Made by a program: the position numbers and the translations under genes. 64,000 bases of DNA from Jejuia sp. UBA6058 (GTDB lineage: Bacteria > Bacteroidota > Bacteroidia > Flavobacteriales > Flavobacteriaceae), in contig DIYI01000001.1 of NCBI GenBank assembly GCA_002428965.1, positions 1 through 64,000 of the forward strand. The letters are read 5' to 3'. Of the stretch, positions 8,051 through 16,615 are shown piece after piece. Every line of letters starts with the position of its first letter. The stretch's first letter is position 1. The notes beneath the pieces are model-generated. The model ran no database searches, was not told the origin of the DNA, and worked only from the letters and a program-made list of their open reading frames with translations.

Positions 8051-8150
8051 TATATTTGCGCAGATTTTTCAGAGAGTTATTCTTTTAACTCGTAAGAATT
8101 ATTGTTAATAGCTAATGAAACCTCGATGCAAATCGGGGTTTCTCTATTTT
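8051..8150 (+). ncRNA. Candidate small RNA between dcp and purE
   Basis: On the plus strand TATATTTG (8051-8058) matches the Bacteroidota -7 box. No ORF of note follows it, and 60 bp downstream comes a G+C-rich hairpin (8117-8142) with a pyrimidine-rich tail (TCTCTATTTT). A small RNA of roughly 85 nt starting near 8065 would fit. The -33 element is poor. The hairpin could instead serve only purE on the other strand. Confidence 0.3.
8117..8142. terminator. Terminator hairpin at the end of purE
   Basis: Arms GAAACCTCGAT and ATCGGGGTTTC pair over 11 bp with one G-T pair and a 4-nt loop. The hairpin begins directly after the purE stop codon (8144-8146). The T-rich tail is on the plus-strand side, so termination may work better for a plus-strand transcript. 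Confidence 0.5.
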
Positions 8151-8626
8151 AGGTCTTTCGCAGATTCGTGTACTTTAATCTTAAGCCCCTCTTTATAAGC
8201 TATTACTTTATCTAAAATACAGGTGTCACGAGCGCCAAGGATTTGAGCCGCTAGAATACCTGCATTTTTTGCCCCATTTAGGGCAACTGTAGCTACTGGT
8301 ACACCACCAGGCATCTGTAAAATAGATAGCACCGAATCCCAACCATCAATGGAATTACTGCTTTTTACAGGTATGCCTATTACTGGTAAAGGTGATAAAG
8401 AAGCAATCATTCCTGGCAAATGTGCAGCACCACCGGCTCCTGCAATTATAACTGCAAATCCTCTTTTGTGCGCATTTTGCCCATAGTCAAATAACTTTTC
8501 AGGAGTACGATGTGCTGACACAATATCAACTTCAACTTCTATATCAAATCCTTTTAAGATTTCTATTGCATCTTGCATTACAGGAAGATCGCTTTTGCTT
8601 CCCATTATTACGCCCACTTTGCTCAT
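8144..8626 (-). CDS. purE: N5-carboxyaminoimidazole ribonucleotide mutase
   Basis: A 160-aa class I PurE that converts N5-CAIR to CAIR in purine synthesis. The N-terminal GSKSDLPVM loop, the SAHRTPEKLFDY segment with the catalytic histidine, and a GAGGAAHLPGM loop are all present. Length is normal. It lies downstream of purK, the preceding enzyme of the same two-step route, but a small secreted-protein gene separates the two. It starts 2 bp after that gene ends, so all three are probably one transcript. Confidence 0.95.
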   Translation of the reverse strand: MSKVGVIMGSKSDLPVMQDAIEILKGFDIEVEVDIVSAHRTPEKLFDYGQNAHKRGFAVIIAGAGGAAHLPGMIASLSPLPVIGIPVKSSNSIDGWDSVLSILQMPGGVPVATVALNGAKNAGILAAQILGARDTCILDKVIAYKEGLKIKVHESAKDLK

Positions 8627-8628
8627 AA

Positions 8629-9084
8629 CTAATATCCTTTGTTTTCAAGTTTTTTCATCACTTTCTCACCAATACCTTTTCCCCATTGTTCTCCAATTTC
8701 CATGGCTTCTTGCATGATAAAAGGTGTTTTGCTGACAAATTTTTGACCTGTTTCAGATTTATAAAAATCAACTACTATTTTTAAATCCTCTATAGTGAAA
8801 TGCTTATGGTATATGGGTATTAAAAGCTTGTTTAAATCTTTAATAGAAGAGTCCAAGAACTCTGCTTCAAGCTCATTCCAGAATTCAGTTGGAACATCAG
8901 ATTTCTGCCTTTTGTACATATCAAACATCCCTGTAATCATTGTTTTGTAGATTTTGTTTGTTCCAACAACTTCAAACATCTCCATAATGGTTTCCTTATA
9001 TTCTTCACTAATATTAGTCTCTTGGGCAATACTAACTTTTGTGAATAATAATATCACTATAATAATTAAAAACTTGCTTCTCAT
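8629..9084 (-). CDS. Secreted DUF2059-family protein
   Basis: About 151 aa when started at the ATG at 9084, which gives a clean signal peptide (MRSKFLIIIVILLFTKVSIA, cut before Q). An in-frame GTG at 9096 would overlap the end of purK by 8 bp. The mature part is helical and carries the DUF2059 pattern: FYKSETGQKFVSKTP, then a methionine-rich stretch. Function unknown; exported, probably periplasmic. Its position between purK and purE is unexpected, because nothing in it suggests purine metabolism. Confidence 0.7.
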   Translation of the reverse strand: MRSKFLIIIVILLFTKVSIAQETNISEEYKETIMEMFEVVGTNKIYKTMITGMFDMYKRQKSDVPTEFWNELEAEFLDSSIKDLNKLLIPIYHKHFTIEDLKIVVDFYKSETGQKFVSKTPFIMQEAMEIGEQWGKGIGEKVMKKLENKGY

Positions 9085-9088
9085 AATT

Positions 9089-10243
9089 TTACTCACTTAT
9101 AACTTTAATAGATTTTTTAACTTCTTCAGCTACACGACGCGCTTCATTTAAATCTTCGTTTACTATAGTAACATGCCCCATTTTTCTGAATGGACGTGTT
9201 TGTTTTTTACCATAAATATGCGGTGTTACACCATCCATGGTCATAATCTTTTCAATATTCTCGTAAACTACATTACCTGTATGTCCTTCAGCGCCTACTA
9301 AATTAACCATTACACCACCAACTTTGCTATCAGTTCTTCCCAAAGGTAAGTCTAATATAGAACGTAAATGTTGTTCAAATTGAGATGTATAACTCGCCTC
9401 AATGGTTTGATGACCAGAATTGTGTGGTCTTGGGGCTACTTCGTTTATCAAAATCTCATCGTCTTCTGTTTGGAACATTTCTACCGCCAATAAACCAACA
9501 TGGTCAAAAGCTTTTGAAACATCTAATGCTACTTGTCTTACTTTTTTTGCAACATCCTCTGAAATTCTTGCCGGACAAATTACATACTCTACTTGGTTTG
9601 CCTCAGGGTGAAATTCCATTTCAACCACAGGAAAGGTTTTTATTTCACCTGAAACATTTCTGGCAACAATAACGGCCAATTCATTTTTAAATGGCACCAA
9701 AGTTTCAGCTATACACTCACCTTTGGGTAAGCCTTCTAAATCTGATAATTGTCGAACTACTTTTACTCCATTGCCGTCATATCCAAATTGAGCTGCTTTC
9801 CAAACAAATGGTAATGATAAACCGCCATTGTTTAGGGCATCTTCAATTTCAGATAAATAGGCAAATCTTGTAAAGGGAGCAGTAGGTAATTCGTTATCTA
9901 CATAAAATAATTTCTGTTTTGCCTTATTTTGAATGGTTCGAAGCGTTTTAGAGGAAGGATATACTTTTATACCTTTTTTTTCAAGGGCTTCGAGCGCATC
10001 AACATTTACGTTTTCAATTTCAATAGTTAAAACATCAACATTTTTGCCGAAGTTAAATACCGCATCAAAATCCATCAAATTCCCCAATTGAAATTCATCA
10101 CAAGCAATTTTACAAGGAGCTTCTTTACTAGCGTCTAAAACACAAGTATAAATATCAAACTTTCTGGTGTTGTATAGTAGCATTTTGCCCAATTGTCCAC
10201 CGCCTAAAATGCCTAATTTAAAACTAGAAGAGAAATAATTCAT
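9089..10243 (-). CDS. purK: 5-(carboxyamino)imidazole ribonucleotide synthase
   Basis: A 384-aa ATP-grasp enzyme that makes N5-CAIR from AIR, bicarbonate and ATP. Visible marks are the N-terminal LGILGGGQLGKML loop, the ATP-grasp core (FVWKAAQFGYDGNGVKVV), and the metal-binding NEVAPRPHNSGH motif. Normal length. It heads the purK-DUF2059-purE cluster. Its start is about 135 bp from the divergent hpt-adk gene, so promoters for both lie in that gap. Confidence 0.95.
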   Translation of the reverse strand: MNYFSSSFKLGILGGGQLGKMLLYNTRKFDIYTCVLDASKEAPCKIACDEFQLGNLMDFDAVFNFGKNVDVLTIEIENVNVDALEALEKKGIKVYPSSKTLRTIQNKAKQKLFYVDNELPTAPFTRFAYLSEIEDALNNGGLSLPFVWKAAQFGYDGNGVKVVRQLSDLEGLPKGECIAETLVPFKNELAVIVARNVSGEIKTFPVVEMEFHPEANQVEYVICPARISEDVAKKVRQVALDVSKAFDHVGLLAVEMFQTEDDEILINEVAPRPHNSGHQTIEASYTSQFEQHLRSILDLPLGRTDSKVGGVMVNLVGAEGHTGNVVYENIEKIMTMDGVTPHIYGKKQTRPFRKMGHVTIVNEDLNEARRVAEEVKKSIKVISE

Positions 10244-10350
10244 TCGTATCTTTTATCGAATATAAAATAATGAAGCACAAAAATACATTTAAATAACAAA
10301 TTCTGTAACCAAATAGTAAATCAAAGCGGGTAAATCGTTTAGCATTTAAT

Positions 10351-10358
10351 TATCTTTG
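10351..10358 (+). promoter_or_regulatory. -7 box (TATCTTTG) of the hpt-adk gene
   Basis: TATCTTTG matches TAnnTTTG and ends 20 bp before the GTG start of the fusion gene, giving a very short leader. I do not see a clear TTG at the -33 spacing. Confidence 0.5.
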
Positions 10359-10378
10359 CACTTTTCAAAGCAAAAAAA

Positions 10379-11488
10379 GTGATAAAACTTCACGATAAAT
10401 ATTTTAAACCATTTATTTCTGCTGCTGAAATTGAAGAGGCAGTGGATAAAATGGTTATGGAAATTGCTAGCGACTTAGGCGATGAAGTTCCTGTGTTTGT
10501 GGGTATTTTAAATGGCTCGTTTATGCTTACTAGCGATTTTGTTAAAAAATATCCTAAGCCTTGTGAAGTTACTTTTATTAAACTCGCGTCTTACGAAGGT
10601 TTAAAATCTAGTGAAGATATTCAGCGTCTAATTGGTTTAACTCAAGATTTAACAGGTAGAACGGTAATTATTCTAGAAGATATTATAGATACTGGGAAAA
10701 CTTTAGCTGAAGTGCATCGAATTTTTAAAAATGAAGCAGTAAAAAGCCTTAAAATAGCGACATTGTTTTATAAACCAGAAGCTTATAAAAAAGACTTTAA
10801 ATTACATTATATAGGTATTGAAATTCCGAACAAATTTATTGTAGGTTACGGATTAGATTACGATAATTTAGGAAGAGATTTACCAGAAGTTTACCAAATT
10901 AAAGAAACACAACACATGACCAACTTAGTATTATTTGGCCCTCCAGGAGCCGGAAAAGGAACGCAAGCTAATTTTTTAAAGGAAAAGTATAATTTAATAC
11001 ATATCTCTACTGGAGATGTATTTAGATATAACATTAAAAATGAAACGGCTTTAGGTATGTTGGCTAAATCGTATATTGATAAAGGAGCGCTAGTTCCAGA
11101 CCAAGTAACTATAGATATGCTAAATGCTGAGGTTGAAAAAAATGCTGATGCCAATGGGTTTCTTTTTGATGGCTTTCCAAGAACAACGGCACAAGCAGAA
11201 GCTTTAGATAAGTTGATGGATAGTAAAGATTCTCAAATTAATGCGATGATTGCTTTAGAAGTTGAGGATGAGGTTTTAGTAAAACGTTTATTAGAACGAG
11301 GAAAAACCAGTGGTAGAGCTGATGATGCAGATGAAGGTGTTATAAGAAACCGACTGAAAGTATATTATGATGAAACTGCTATAGTTGCAGATTATTATAC
11401 TAATCAAGATAAGTTTGTGGCTATAGATGGTGTAGGTACTGTTGAAGAGGTTACAGAGCGCTTGAGTACTGTTATTGATAAGCTATAG
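10379..11488 (+). CDS. adk: Hypoxanthine phosphoribosyltransferase-adenylate kinase fusion
   Basis: A 369-aa, two-enzyme protein. Residues 1 to about 178 are a purine phosphoribosyltransferase with the PRPP-binding EDIIDTGKT motif at 100-108. Residues 180-369 are a complete adenylate kinase: P-loop GPPGAGKGTQ at 187-196, DGFPRT lid/AMP region, and RGKTSGRADD. The first converts hypoxanthine or guanine plus PRPP to the nucleotide; the second interconverts AMP, ADP and ATP. The start is a GTG shortly after a -7 box. M180 (10916) begins the kinase half and could serve as an internal start. I recall such fusions in Flavobacteriaceae, so a sequencing artefact is unlikely. Confidence 0.9.
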   Translation: MIKLHDKYFKPFISAAEIEEAVDKMVMEIASDLGDEVPVFVGILNGSFMLTSDFVKKYPKPCEVTFIKLASYEGLKSSEDIQRLIGLTQDLTGRTVIILEDIIDTGKTLAEVHRIFKNEAVKSLKIATLFYKPEAYKKDFKLHYIGIEIPNKFIVGYGLDYDNLGRDLPEVYQIKETQHMTNLVLFGPPGAGKGTQANFLKEKYNLIHISTGDVFRYNIKNETALGMLAKSYIDKGALVPDQVTIDMLNAEVEKNADANGFLFDGFPRTTAQAEALDKLMDSKDSQINAMIALEVEDEVLVKRLLERGKTSGRADDADEGVIRNRLKVYYDETAIVADYYTNQDKFVAIDGVGTVEEVTERLSTVIDKL

Positions 11489-11544
11489 TTTGTTCTCATT
11501 TCCGCAAATGCGGTAATTCACATTTAATTTCTACCTACTAATTA

Positions 11545-11571
11545 AAAACATTCCCGCTTTCGTGGGAATTA
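11545..11571. repeat. Palindromic interspersed repeat before obgE
   Basis: CATTCCCGCTTTCGTGGGAATT forms an 8-bp stem (ATTCCCGC/GTGGGAAT) with a 4-nt loop. Hairpins of this type are scattered in flavobacterial genomes. The right arm contains an in-frame GTG that would extend obgE upstream, but this is not the likely start. Confidence 0.5.
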
Positions 11572-11579
11572 CAGGAGTC

Positions 11580-12578
11580 ATGACCGAAGGAAATTTTGTA
11601 GACTACGTAAAAATGTACGTTGCCTCTGGTAAAGGAGGGCAAGGTTCTGCACATTTACATCGTGAAAAATACATTGCCAAAGGCGGGCCAGATGGTGGTG
11701 ATGGTGGTCGTGGAGGACATGTAATTATCAGAGGCAATTCCAATCTTTGGACACTCCATCATTTAAAATTCAAAAAGCATATTCGTGCAGGTCATGGTGA
11801 ACATGGAAGCAGTAGTCGAAGTACTGGAGCAGATGGTGAAGATGCATACATTGATGTGCCCTTAGGAACTGTCGTGAGAGACACCGAAACAAACACTATT
11901 ATTTTTGAAATTACAGAGCACAACGAAGAAAAGATAATTGTTGAAGGTGGTAAAGGAGGTTTGGGTAATTGGCATTTTAAATCCGCAACAAATCAAACAC
12001 CTCGTTATGCACAACCTGGGTTACCCATGGAAGAAAAATATATTACCATGGAGCTTAAAGTATTGGCCGATGTGGGATTGGTAGGTTTTCCAAACGCAGG
12101 AAAATCTACATTGCTTTCTGTCATCACATCAGCTAAACCCAAAATTGCCGACTACGAGTTTACAACACTCAAACCTAATTTAGGTATTGTGGAATATCGG
12201 GATTTTCAATCGTTTGTAATGGCTGATATTCCTGGTATTATTGAAGGTGCCGCTGAAGGTAAAGGTTTGGGACATTATTTCTTGCGGCATATAGAGCGCA
12301 ACTCGGTGCTTTTATTTTTAATTCCTGCCGACGCTGGAGATATAAAAAACCAGTATGATATTCTTTTGGACGAGTTATTTAGATACAATCCCGAAATGCT
12401 GGATAAAGAACGCCTAATAGCTATTTCAAAATGCGATATGCTGGACGACGAACTCAAAAATGAGTTACAAGCAGAGTTAGATGCAGCCCTTCCTATTCCA
12501 TACTTATTCATATCCTCTGTGGCACAACAAGGTGTCACAGAACTGAAGGATAAACTGTGGCAGATACTCAATAATTAG
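11580..12578 (+). CDS. obgE: GTPase Obg
   Basis: A 332-aa protein started at the ATG at 11580, where MTEGNFVDYVKMYV matches the family's usual N-terminus. A longer GTG-started version would take its extra codons from a repeat palindrome. The glycine-rich Obg fold comes first (GGPDGGDGGRGGHV), then the G domain with P-loop GFPNAGKST and switch II DIPGIIEGAAEGKG. The base-recognition motif reads SKCD where NKxD is usual. Role: ribosome-associated GTPase in 50S assembly and stress signalling. An AGGAG lies just before the start. Confidence 0.93.
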   Translation: MTEGNFVDYVKMYVASGKGGQGSAHLHREKYIAKGGPDGGDGGRGGHVIIRGNSNLWTLHHLKFKKHIRAGHGEHGSSSRSTGADGEDAYIDVPLGTVVRDTETNTIIFEITEHNEEKIIVEGGKGGLGNWHFKSATNQTPRYAQPGLPMEEKYITMELKVLADVGLVGFPNAGKSTLLSVITSAKPKIADYEFTTLKPNLGIVEYRDFQSFVMADIPGIIEGAAEGKGLGHYFLRHIERNSVLLFLIPADAGDIKNQYDILLDELFRYNPEMLDKERLIAISKCDMLDDELKNELQAELDAALPIPYLFISSVAQQGVTELKDKLWQILNN

Positions 12579-12713
12579 AACGATACCTCGGGCTTTTACT
12601 GTGTTTAAGGACCTTCGGTTTGAGCTTTAATGAGTCCCTCTCCGAGGAGCTTCTAAAAAGTGACTTGATTGCTGAGACACTCAAAGCACAATTTCTAGAA
12701 CGGTGCCCATTTG
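12579..12713. other. Gene-free stretch with a possible decayed repeat
   Basis: This 135-bp gap between two convergent genes is richer in G+C than its surroundings. It contains palindromic fragments such as CTCTCCGAGGAG near 12639-12650. It may be a degraded interspersed repeat acting as a terminator region. I cannot assign it to a family. Confidence 0.25.
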
Positions 12714-13847
12714 TTAAAATCGATCGTTAATCCAATCTGCAATCAATTTTAAAGCGCTAGGAGCAAAGGTTTCTTCAATGGTCTTGTATTCATCGATATT
12801 ACCAGTTTGGGCAGTTTGAAAAAGATGATTTAATCCTTCAAGTTCTTTAATGGTAGTATCAGTATTGCCGGATTTGTCTAAAGCTTCTTCAATAGCAGGT
12901 AAATTTATTTTAGGTAAAACTTGTACATCTTTACTACCATTCAAAACCAAAATAGGGCACTCAACTTTCTCAAGAAATTGCTTAGGTTCAATTCTGATAA
13001 ACTCCAAAAGCCATTTTGATTCTAAGATTTTATATTGTTGCTCAATTAAAGTAGGTGTAATAGAAGGCGAAACTATTGACATGGGGTTTGTTTCTTTAAA
13101 ATGGTTTAACCCATTTTTAATTTTCATTTTAAGGGTGTCAACATTTTTGTGTTGTTGAATTGCAGTATAAATTATAGTTGTTAGTTTTTCATTTTCATTC
13201 AACATCGCTTGCGGAGCACCGCGTAATTCTAACATTTTACGCGATTGAGATTGTAATATTTCAGCTCCATTAACTCCTGGTCCTGCCAATAAAATAGTAA
13301 AGGCAATATTTTTGTTTTGTGAAGCGACAATAGGAGCTATTAATCCGCCTTCACTATGCCCAATCAGTCCAATTTTTTTGGTGTCAATATCTTTACGCAT
13401 TTTTAAAAAAGCAATGGCCGCATGAACATCAGTAGCAAAATCAAACGAAGTTGCATCCTTAAACTTACCTTTAGATTCTGCGACTCCTCTATCATCATAT
13501 CTTAAAATAGCAATGCCCCGTTTAGTAAGATAATCTGATAATATCAAAAAAGGTTTATGGTTAAATTGCTTAACGTAGGCATTCCTGTCTTGTGGTCCAG
13601 AACCAGATATTAATATGGCTACAGGAGGTCGGTTTACATTTTTAGGAATTGTTAAAGTGCCAGCCAAAGCAATGCTATCGGCTATCGGATTTATAAATGT
13701 AATATCCTCCGAAATATATTCCAATGGTACTTTTGGTTCTTGCAAGCGAGGTTCATTTTGTGCATTTATAAATGCCGTAATTGTAAGGGTAAAAAGGATT
13801 TTATAGCTAACTAATTTTTTTAAAATATTAAGAGTAAACATGAGCAA
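12714..13847 (-). CDS. Secreted alpha/beta hydrolase (serine aminopeptidase-like)
   Basis: A 377-aa protein with an N-terminal hydrophobic leader ending near INAQ (residue 30). The hydrolase core has the oxyanion segment LISGSGPQDRN, the nucleophile elbow GHSEGG with S165, a downstream NGSKDVQV acid loop and a terminal GLNH histidine. The RYDDRGVAESKG segment is typical of envelope-located hydrolases of the COG1073 type. Substrate unknown; an esterase or peptidase role is plausible. Monocistronic, convergent with obgE. Confidence 0.8.
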   Translation of the reverse strand: MLMFTLNILKKLVSYKILFTLTITAFINAQNEPRLQEPKVPLEYISEDITFINPIADSIALAGTLTIPKNVNRPPVAILISGSGPQDRNAYVKQFNHKPFLILSDYLTKRGIAILRYDDRGVAESKGKFKDATSFDFATDVHAAIAFLKMRKDIDTKKIGLIGHSEGGLIAPIVASQNKNIAFTILLAGPGVNGAEILQSQSRKMLELRGAPQAMLNENEKLTTIIYTAIQQHKNVDTLKMKIKNGLNHFKETNPMSIVSPSITPTLIEQQYKILESKWLLEFIRIEPKQFLEKVECPILVLNGSKDVQVLPKINLPAIEEALDKSGNTDTTIKELEGLNHLFQTAQTGNIDEYKTIEETFAPSALKLIADWINDRF

Positions 13848-13888
13848 ATGGAATAATTTTTGACTAATTTTAATTAAAAATAAGCATT

Positions 13889-14413
13889 ATGAAACGACTT
13901 TTAGGCGCTTTTCTGTTTTTAACAATTGTATCCTGTGCACCAATATATGTGAATTATGATTATGATAAAGCTATTGATTTTTCGAAATACAAAACATACC
14001 AATATTTTGGAGATATGGATACAGGGATGAACGAGTTGGATACAAAACGTTTGCTGGATGCCATGGATAAAAAATTAGCTGCTAATGGATTTTTAATTTC
14101 TGAAACTCCTGATTTTTTAATCGATATAAAGACTACTGAATTCAGAAATGCACCGCAAGAATCTGTAGGAGTAGGCGTTGGTGGAGGAGGTGGTAACGTA
14201 GGTGGAGGTATCTCTATAGGGCTTCCCATAGGGCAATCGAAAATGACACGGCAAATTGTTTTTGATTTTGTAGATGCAGAAAACAAAAAACTATTTTGGC
14301 AAGCCAAATCTGAAAGCGGATATAACCCTCGAGCAGAACCAGCAAAGCGAGAAGAACGTTTCGCTGCAATTCTAGAAAAAGTGTTTAAGAAGTTTCCACC
14401 AGAAAAACAATAA
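13889..14413 (+). CDS. DUF4136 lipoprotein
   Basis: A 174-aa protein with a lipoprotein leader (MKRLLGAFLFLTIVSC, lipid-bearing Cys at 16). The mature part has the DUF4136 pattern: YDYDKAIDFSKYKTYQYF at the start, a glycine-rich central loop, then FDFVDAENKKLFWQAKSE and a terminal helix. Probably on the outer membrane. Function unknown. Divergent from the hydrolase gene with 41 bp between the starts. Confidence 0.8.
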   Translation: MKRLLGAFLFLTIVSCAPIYVNYDYDKAIDFSKYKTYQYFGDMDTGMNELDTKRLLDAMDKKLAANGFLISETPDFLIDIKTTEFRNAPQESVGVGVGGGGGNVGGGISIGLPIGQSKMTRQIVFDFVDAENKKLFWQAKSESGYNPRAEPAKREERFAAILEKVFKKFPPEKQ

Positions 14414-14489
14414 ATGCTTTACTACCAATAATTCTGTGTTTTACGCACTAATTTTTTCTGTTGTTTCGTAATTTTACGTCTTATAGCAT

Positions 14490-15221
14490 ATGAATATGAA
14501 TTCAATTGAAAATAAAGTAGCCCTAATTACAGGAGGATCAAAGGGTATAGGTTATGGTGTTGCTGCGGCTCTTTTATTAAAGGGCGTAAATGTTGCGGTG
14601 ACAAGTAGAAATGAAACGGCCGCGAAGAAAGCTGCCGAAACCTTGAATAATTCTATAGATTCAGAAGCTATAGCTATTGGTGTTGCTGCTGATGTAAGGG
14701 ATTTTGATAGCCAGAAACTTGCGGTGAAAATGGTAGAGAGTAAGTTCGGTAAGTTAGATGTTTTAATAGCAAATGCAGGTTTAGGAAAATTTGGAAGTAT
14801 CGAAGATCTGTCTATTGAAGATTGGAATGCCGTTATTGACACTAATTTGACAGGAGTGTTTTATTCTGCAAAGGCTGGAGTAGAAGCACTTAAAACGTCA
14901 AAAGGCTATTTTATTACCATTTCTAGTTTAGCGGGTACTAATTTTTTTGCAGGTGGAGCTGCATATAATGCTAGTAAATTTGGGGTTACTGGATTTACCC
15001 AAGCTGTTATGCTAGATTTAAGAAAATATGGTGTTAAGGTAAGCACCATTATGCCTGGATCTGTGTCTACATATTTTAATAATAATGAACCTTCAGAGAA
15101 GGATGCTTGGAAAATTCAAATTGAAGATATAGGTAAGTTAGTGGTAGATCTTCTAGAAATGCATCCTAGAACCTTACCAAGTAAAATTGAGGTAAGGCCA
15201 ACCACACCGCCTTCAAAATAA
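14490..15221 (+). CDS. Short-chain dehydrogenase/reductase
   Basis: A 243-aa classical SDR. Cofactor loop TGGSKGIG at residues 14-21, NAGLG at about 95-99, catalytic serines in SSLAG (145-149), and YxxxK as Y159 and K163 in YNASKFG. The basic residues SR after strand 2 suggest NADP(H). Substrate not evident. An ATG two codons downstream is an alternative start. The stop is 1 bp from the stop of the convergent M64 peptidase gene. Confidence 0.85.
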   Translation: MNMNSIENKVALITGGSKGIGYGVAAALLLKGVNVAVTSRNETAAKKAAETLNNSIDSEAIAIGVAADVRDFDSQKLAVKMVESKFGKLDVLIANAGLGKFGSIEDLSIEDWNAVIDTNLTGVFYSAKAGVEALKTSKGYFITISSLAGTNFFAGGAAYNASKFGVTGFTQAVMLDLRKYGVKVSTIMPGSVSTYFNNNEPSEKDAWKIQIEDIGKLVVDLLEMHPRTLPSKIEVRPTTPPSK

Positions 15222-15222
15222 A

Positions 15223-16614
15223 TTATCGCTTTATTATTTTTTTGCTGGTAACTAAGGCTTTATTGGAATAGAGATTTGCTATGTAAATCCCTGAACTTAA
15301 GTGTCCAATATTAATACTAGTTTTTGAGTTGCTAAGTTCAAAATCTTGAATATGCCTTCCCTCAAGAGATGTAAGCTTCACATTTAAATCAAAAGAAGTA
15401 TTACTTTCAATTTTAAAATTGGCAATATTTTCTACAGGATTAGGATAAATGGCAATATTAAATTCTTGTGTATTGCTTGTGATTTCTTCAATAGAAAGAG
15501 ACGAATAATTAATAGTCCAAGATACTGTTGTTACATGACTGCCAGCATTTGGGTCATTTAATTTTAGCATTGGGCTATTATCAATTATAGAGGCAACAAG
15601 GGTGTTAGTACCAGTAACTAAATGTATGTTATCATCTTCTAAGGTAATAGAATCTTCATTATTAGCAATTATTTCACCATTTAATGTCCAAACTGTTTCT
15701 AAGGTATTAGGGTCTGGTTTTACTAAGGATAGCTCGAAGTCTAGAGGAAAACTTGGGGTGTCAATATCATTATCATTTGGGCTGTAGGCATCAACTGTAG
15801 ATATGAGATCATGAATTTTAATAACCATGGCCTCTTTACATACAGCTCCAAAATCTTGATTTATAAACTCCATTATAGAATTATTATGCGGTTTATACCA
15901 ATCTTCACAATTGCCAGTCGAACAAGTGTATTGATATATGTCAACATTATTGATATTGAGCCAATTTTTCCATCTTACTAAAGTAGGATCGGTTTCCATT
16001 GTCATATTTACCGCCTCTCCAGCAAGGGCATCTCCTGGGTAATATTCATCTTTTAAATCAAATAAAGAATGACCTAATTCGTGCATAATTACCTCTGTTC
16101 CCCATTCGCCGTTGTATGCCATTGGGAAATTGCCACCACTTCCGCCATATTCAGAATCATTTACAAGAATTAAGGCTTGATCGTAATTTGGGAAATTATC
16201 AGCTAAAACAGAAAGTATTTTAGCTTCTGTATTATTAGCATTGTTGCCATCTATTTCATAGTACAATAGTCGCGGAATTCCGAAGGCATCATAAGTTGCA
16301 TTAAAAAAAGTATCAACAAATATGTTATCAGCGGGGTGATCGGCGCCGCTATCGTTTGAAGGTACTTTTACGGCGTAGACATTAAAGTATTCGGCGTACT
16401 CAGAAAAAGGAGATTCGCTAAACATTTCAGTCGTAAATGCTGTAGCGTCAGTAATAAAATTAGCAAGTTCGTTATTTTGATAGCCTTCACTTAAAATTAC
16501 TAGATTAATCCTATTATTACTGTTACCCGAAAGCTTAATGGTTTCAACGTCAAAGGTCTGAGCGTAAGCCGATATGAAGAAAAAAGTTAATATGTAAAAA
16601 AATATATTTCTCAT
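15223..16614 (-). CDS. Secreted M64 (IgA peptidase-like) metallopeptidase with T9SS sorting domain
   Basis: 463 aa from the ATG at 16614. This start gives a good signal peptide (MRNIFFYILTFFFISAYAQ) and avoids the overlap with the upstream gene that a longer start would create. The zinc motif HELGH is at residues 178-182, followed by SLFDLKDEYYPG, the M64 signature. The C-terminal 75 residues or so form a type A sorting domain (YPNPVENIANFKI, then LSSGIYIANLYSNK, ending KKIIKR), so it should leave the cell through the type IX system. The secretion machinery is not in this window. Confidence 0.85.
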   Translation of the reverse strand: MRNIFFYILTFFFISAYAQTFDVETIKLSGNSNNRINLVILSEGYQNNELANFITDATAFTTEMFSESPFSEYAEYFNVYAVKVPSNDSGADHPADNIFVDTFFNATYDAFGIPRLLYYEIDGNNANNTEAKILSVLADNFPNYDQALILVNDSEYGGSGGNFPMAYNGEWGTEVIMHELGHSLFDLKDEYYPGDALAGEAVNMTMETDPTLVRWKNWLNINNVDIYQYTCSTGNCEDWYKPHNNSIMEFINQDFGAVCKEAMVIKIHDLISTVDAYSPNDNDIDTPSFPLDFELSLVKPDPNTLETVWTLNGEIIANNEDSITLEDDNIHLVTGTNTLVASIIDNSPMLKLNDPNAGSHVTTVSWTINYSSLSIEEITSNTQEFNIAIYPNPVENIANFKIESNTSFDLNVKLTSLEGRHIQDFELSNSKTSINIGHLSSGIYIANLYSNKALVTSKKIIKR

Positions 16615-16615
16615 A

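Noticed and set aside
11562..11579. GTG-started N-terminal extension of obgE
   Set aside because: The extra codons come from the arm of a repeat palindrome, and the ATG at 11580 gives the standard Obg N-terminus with an AGGAG before it.
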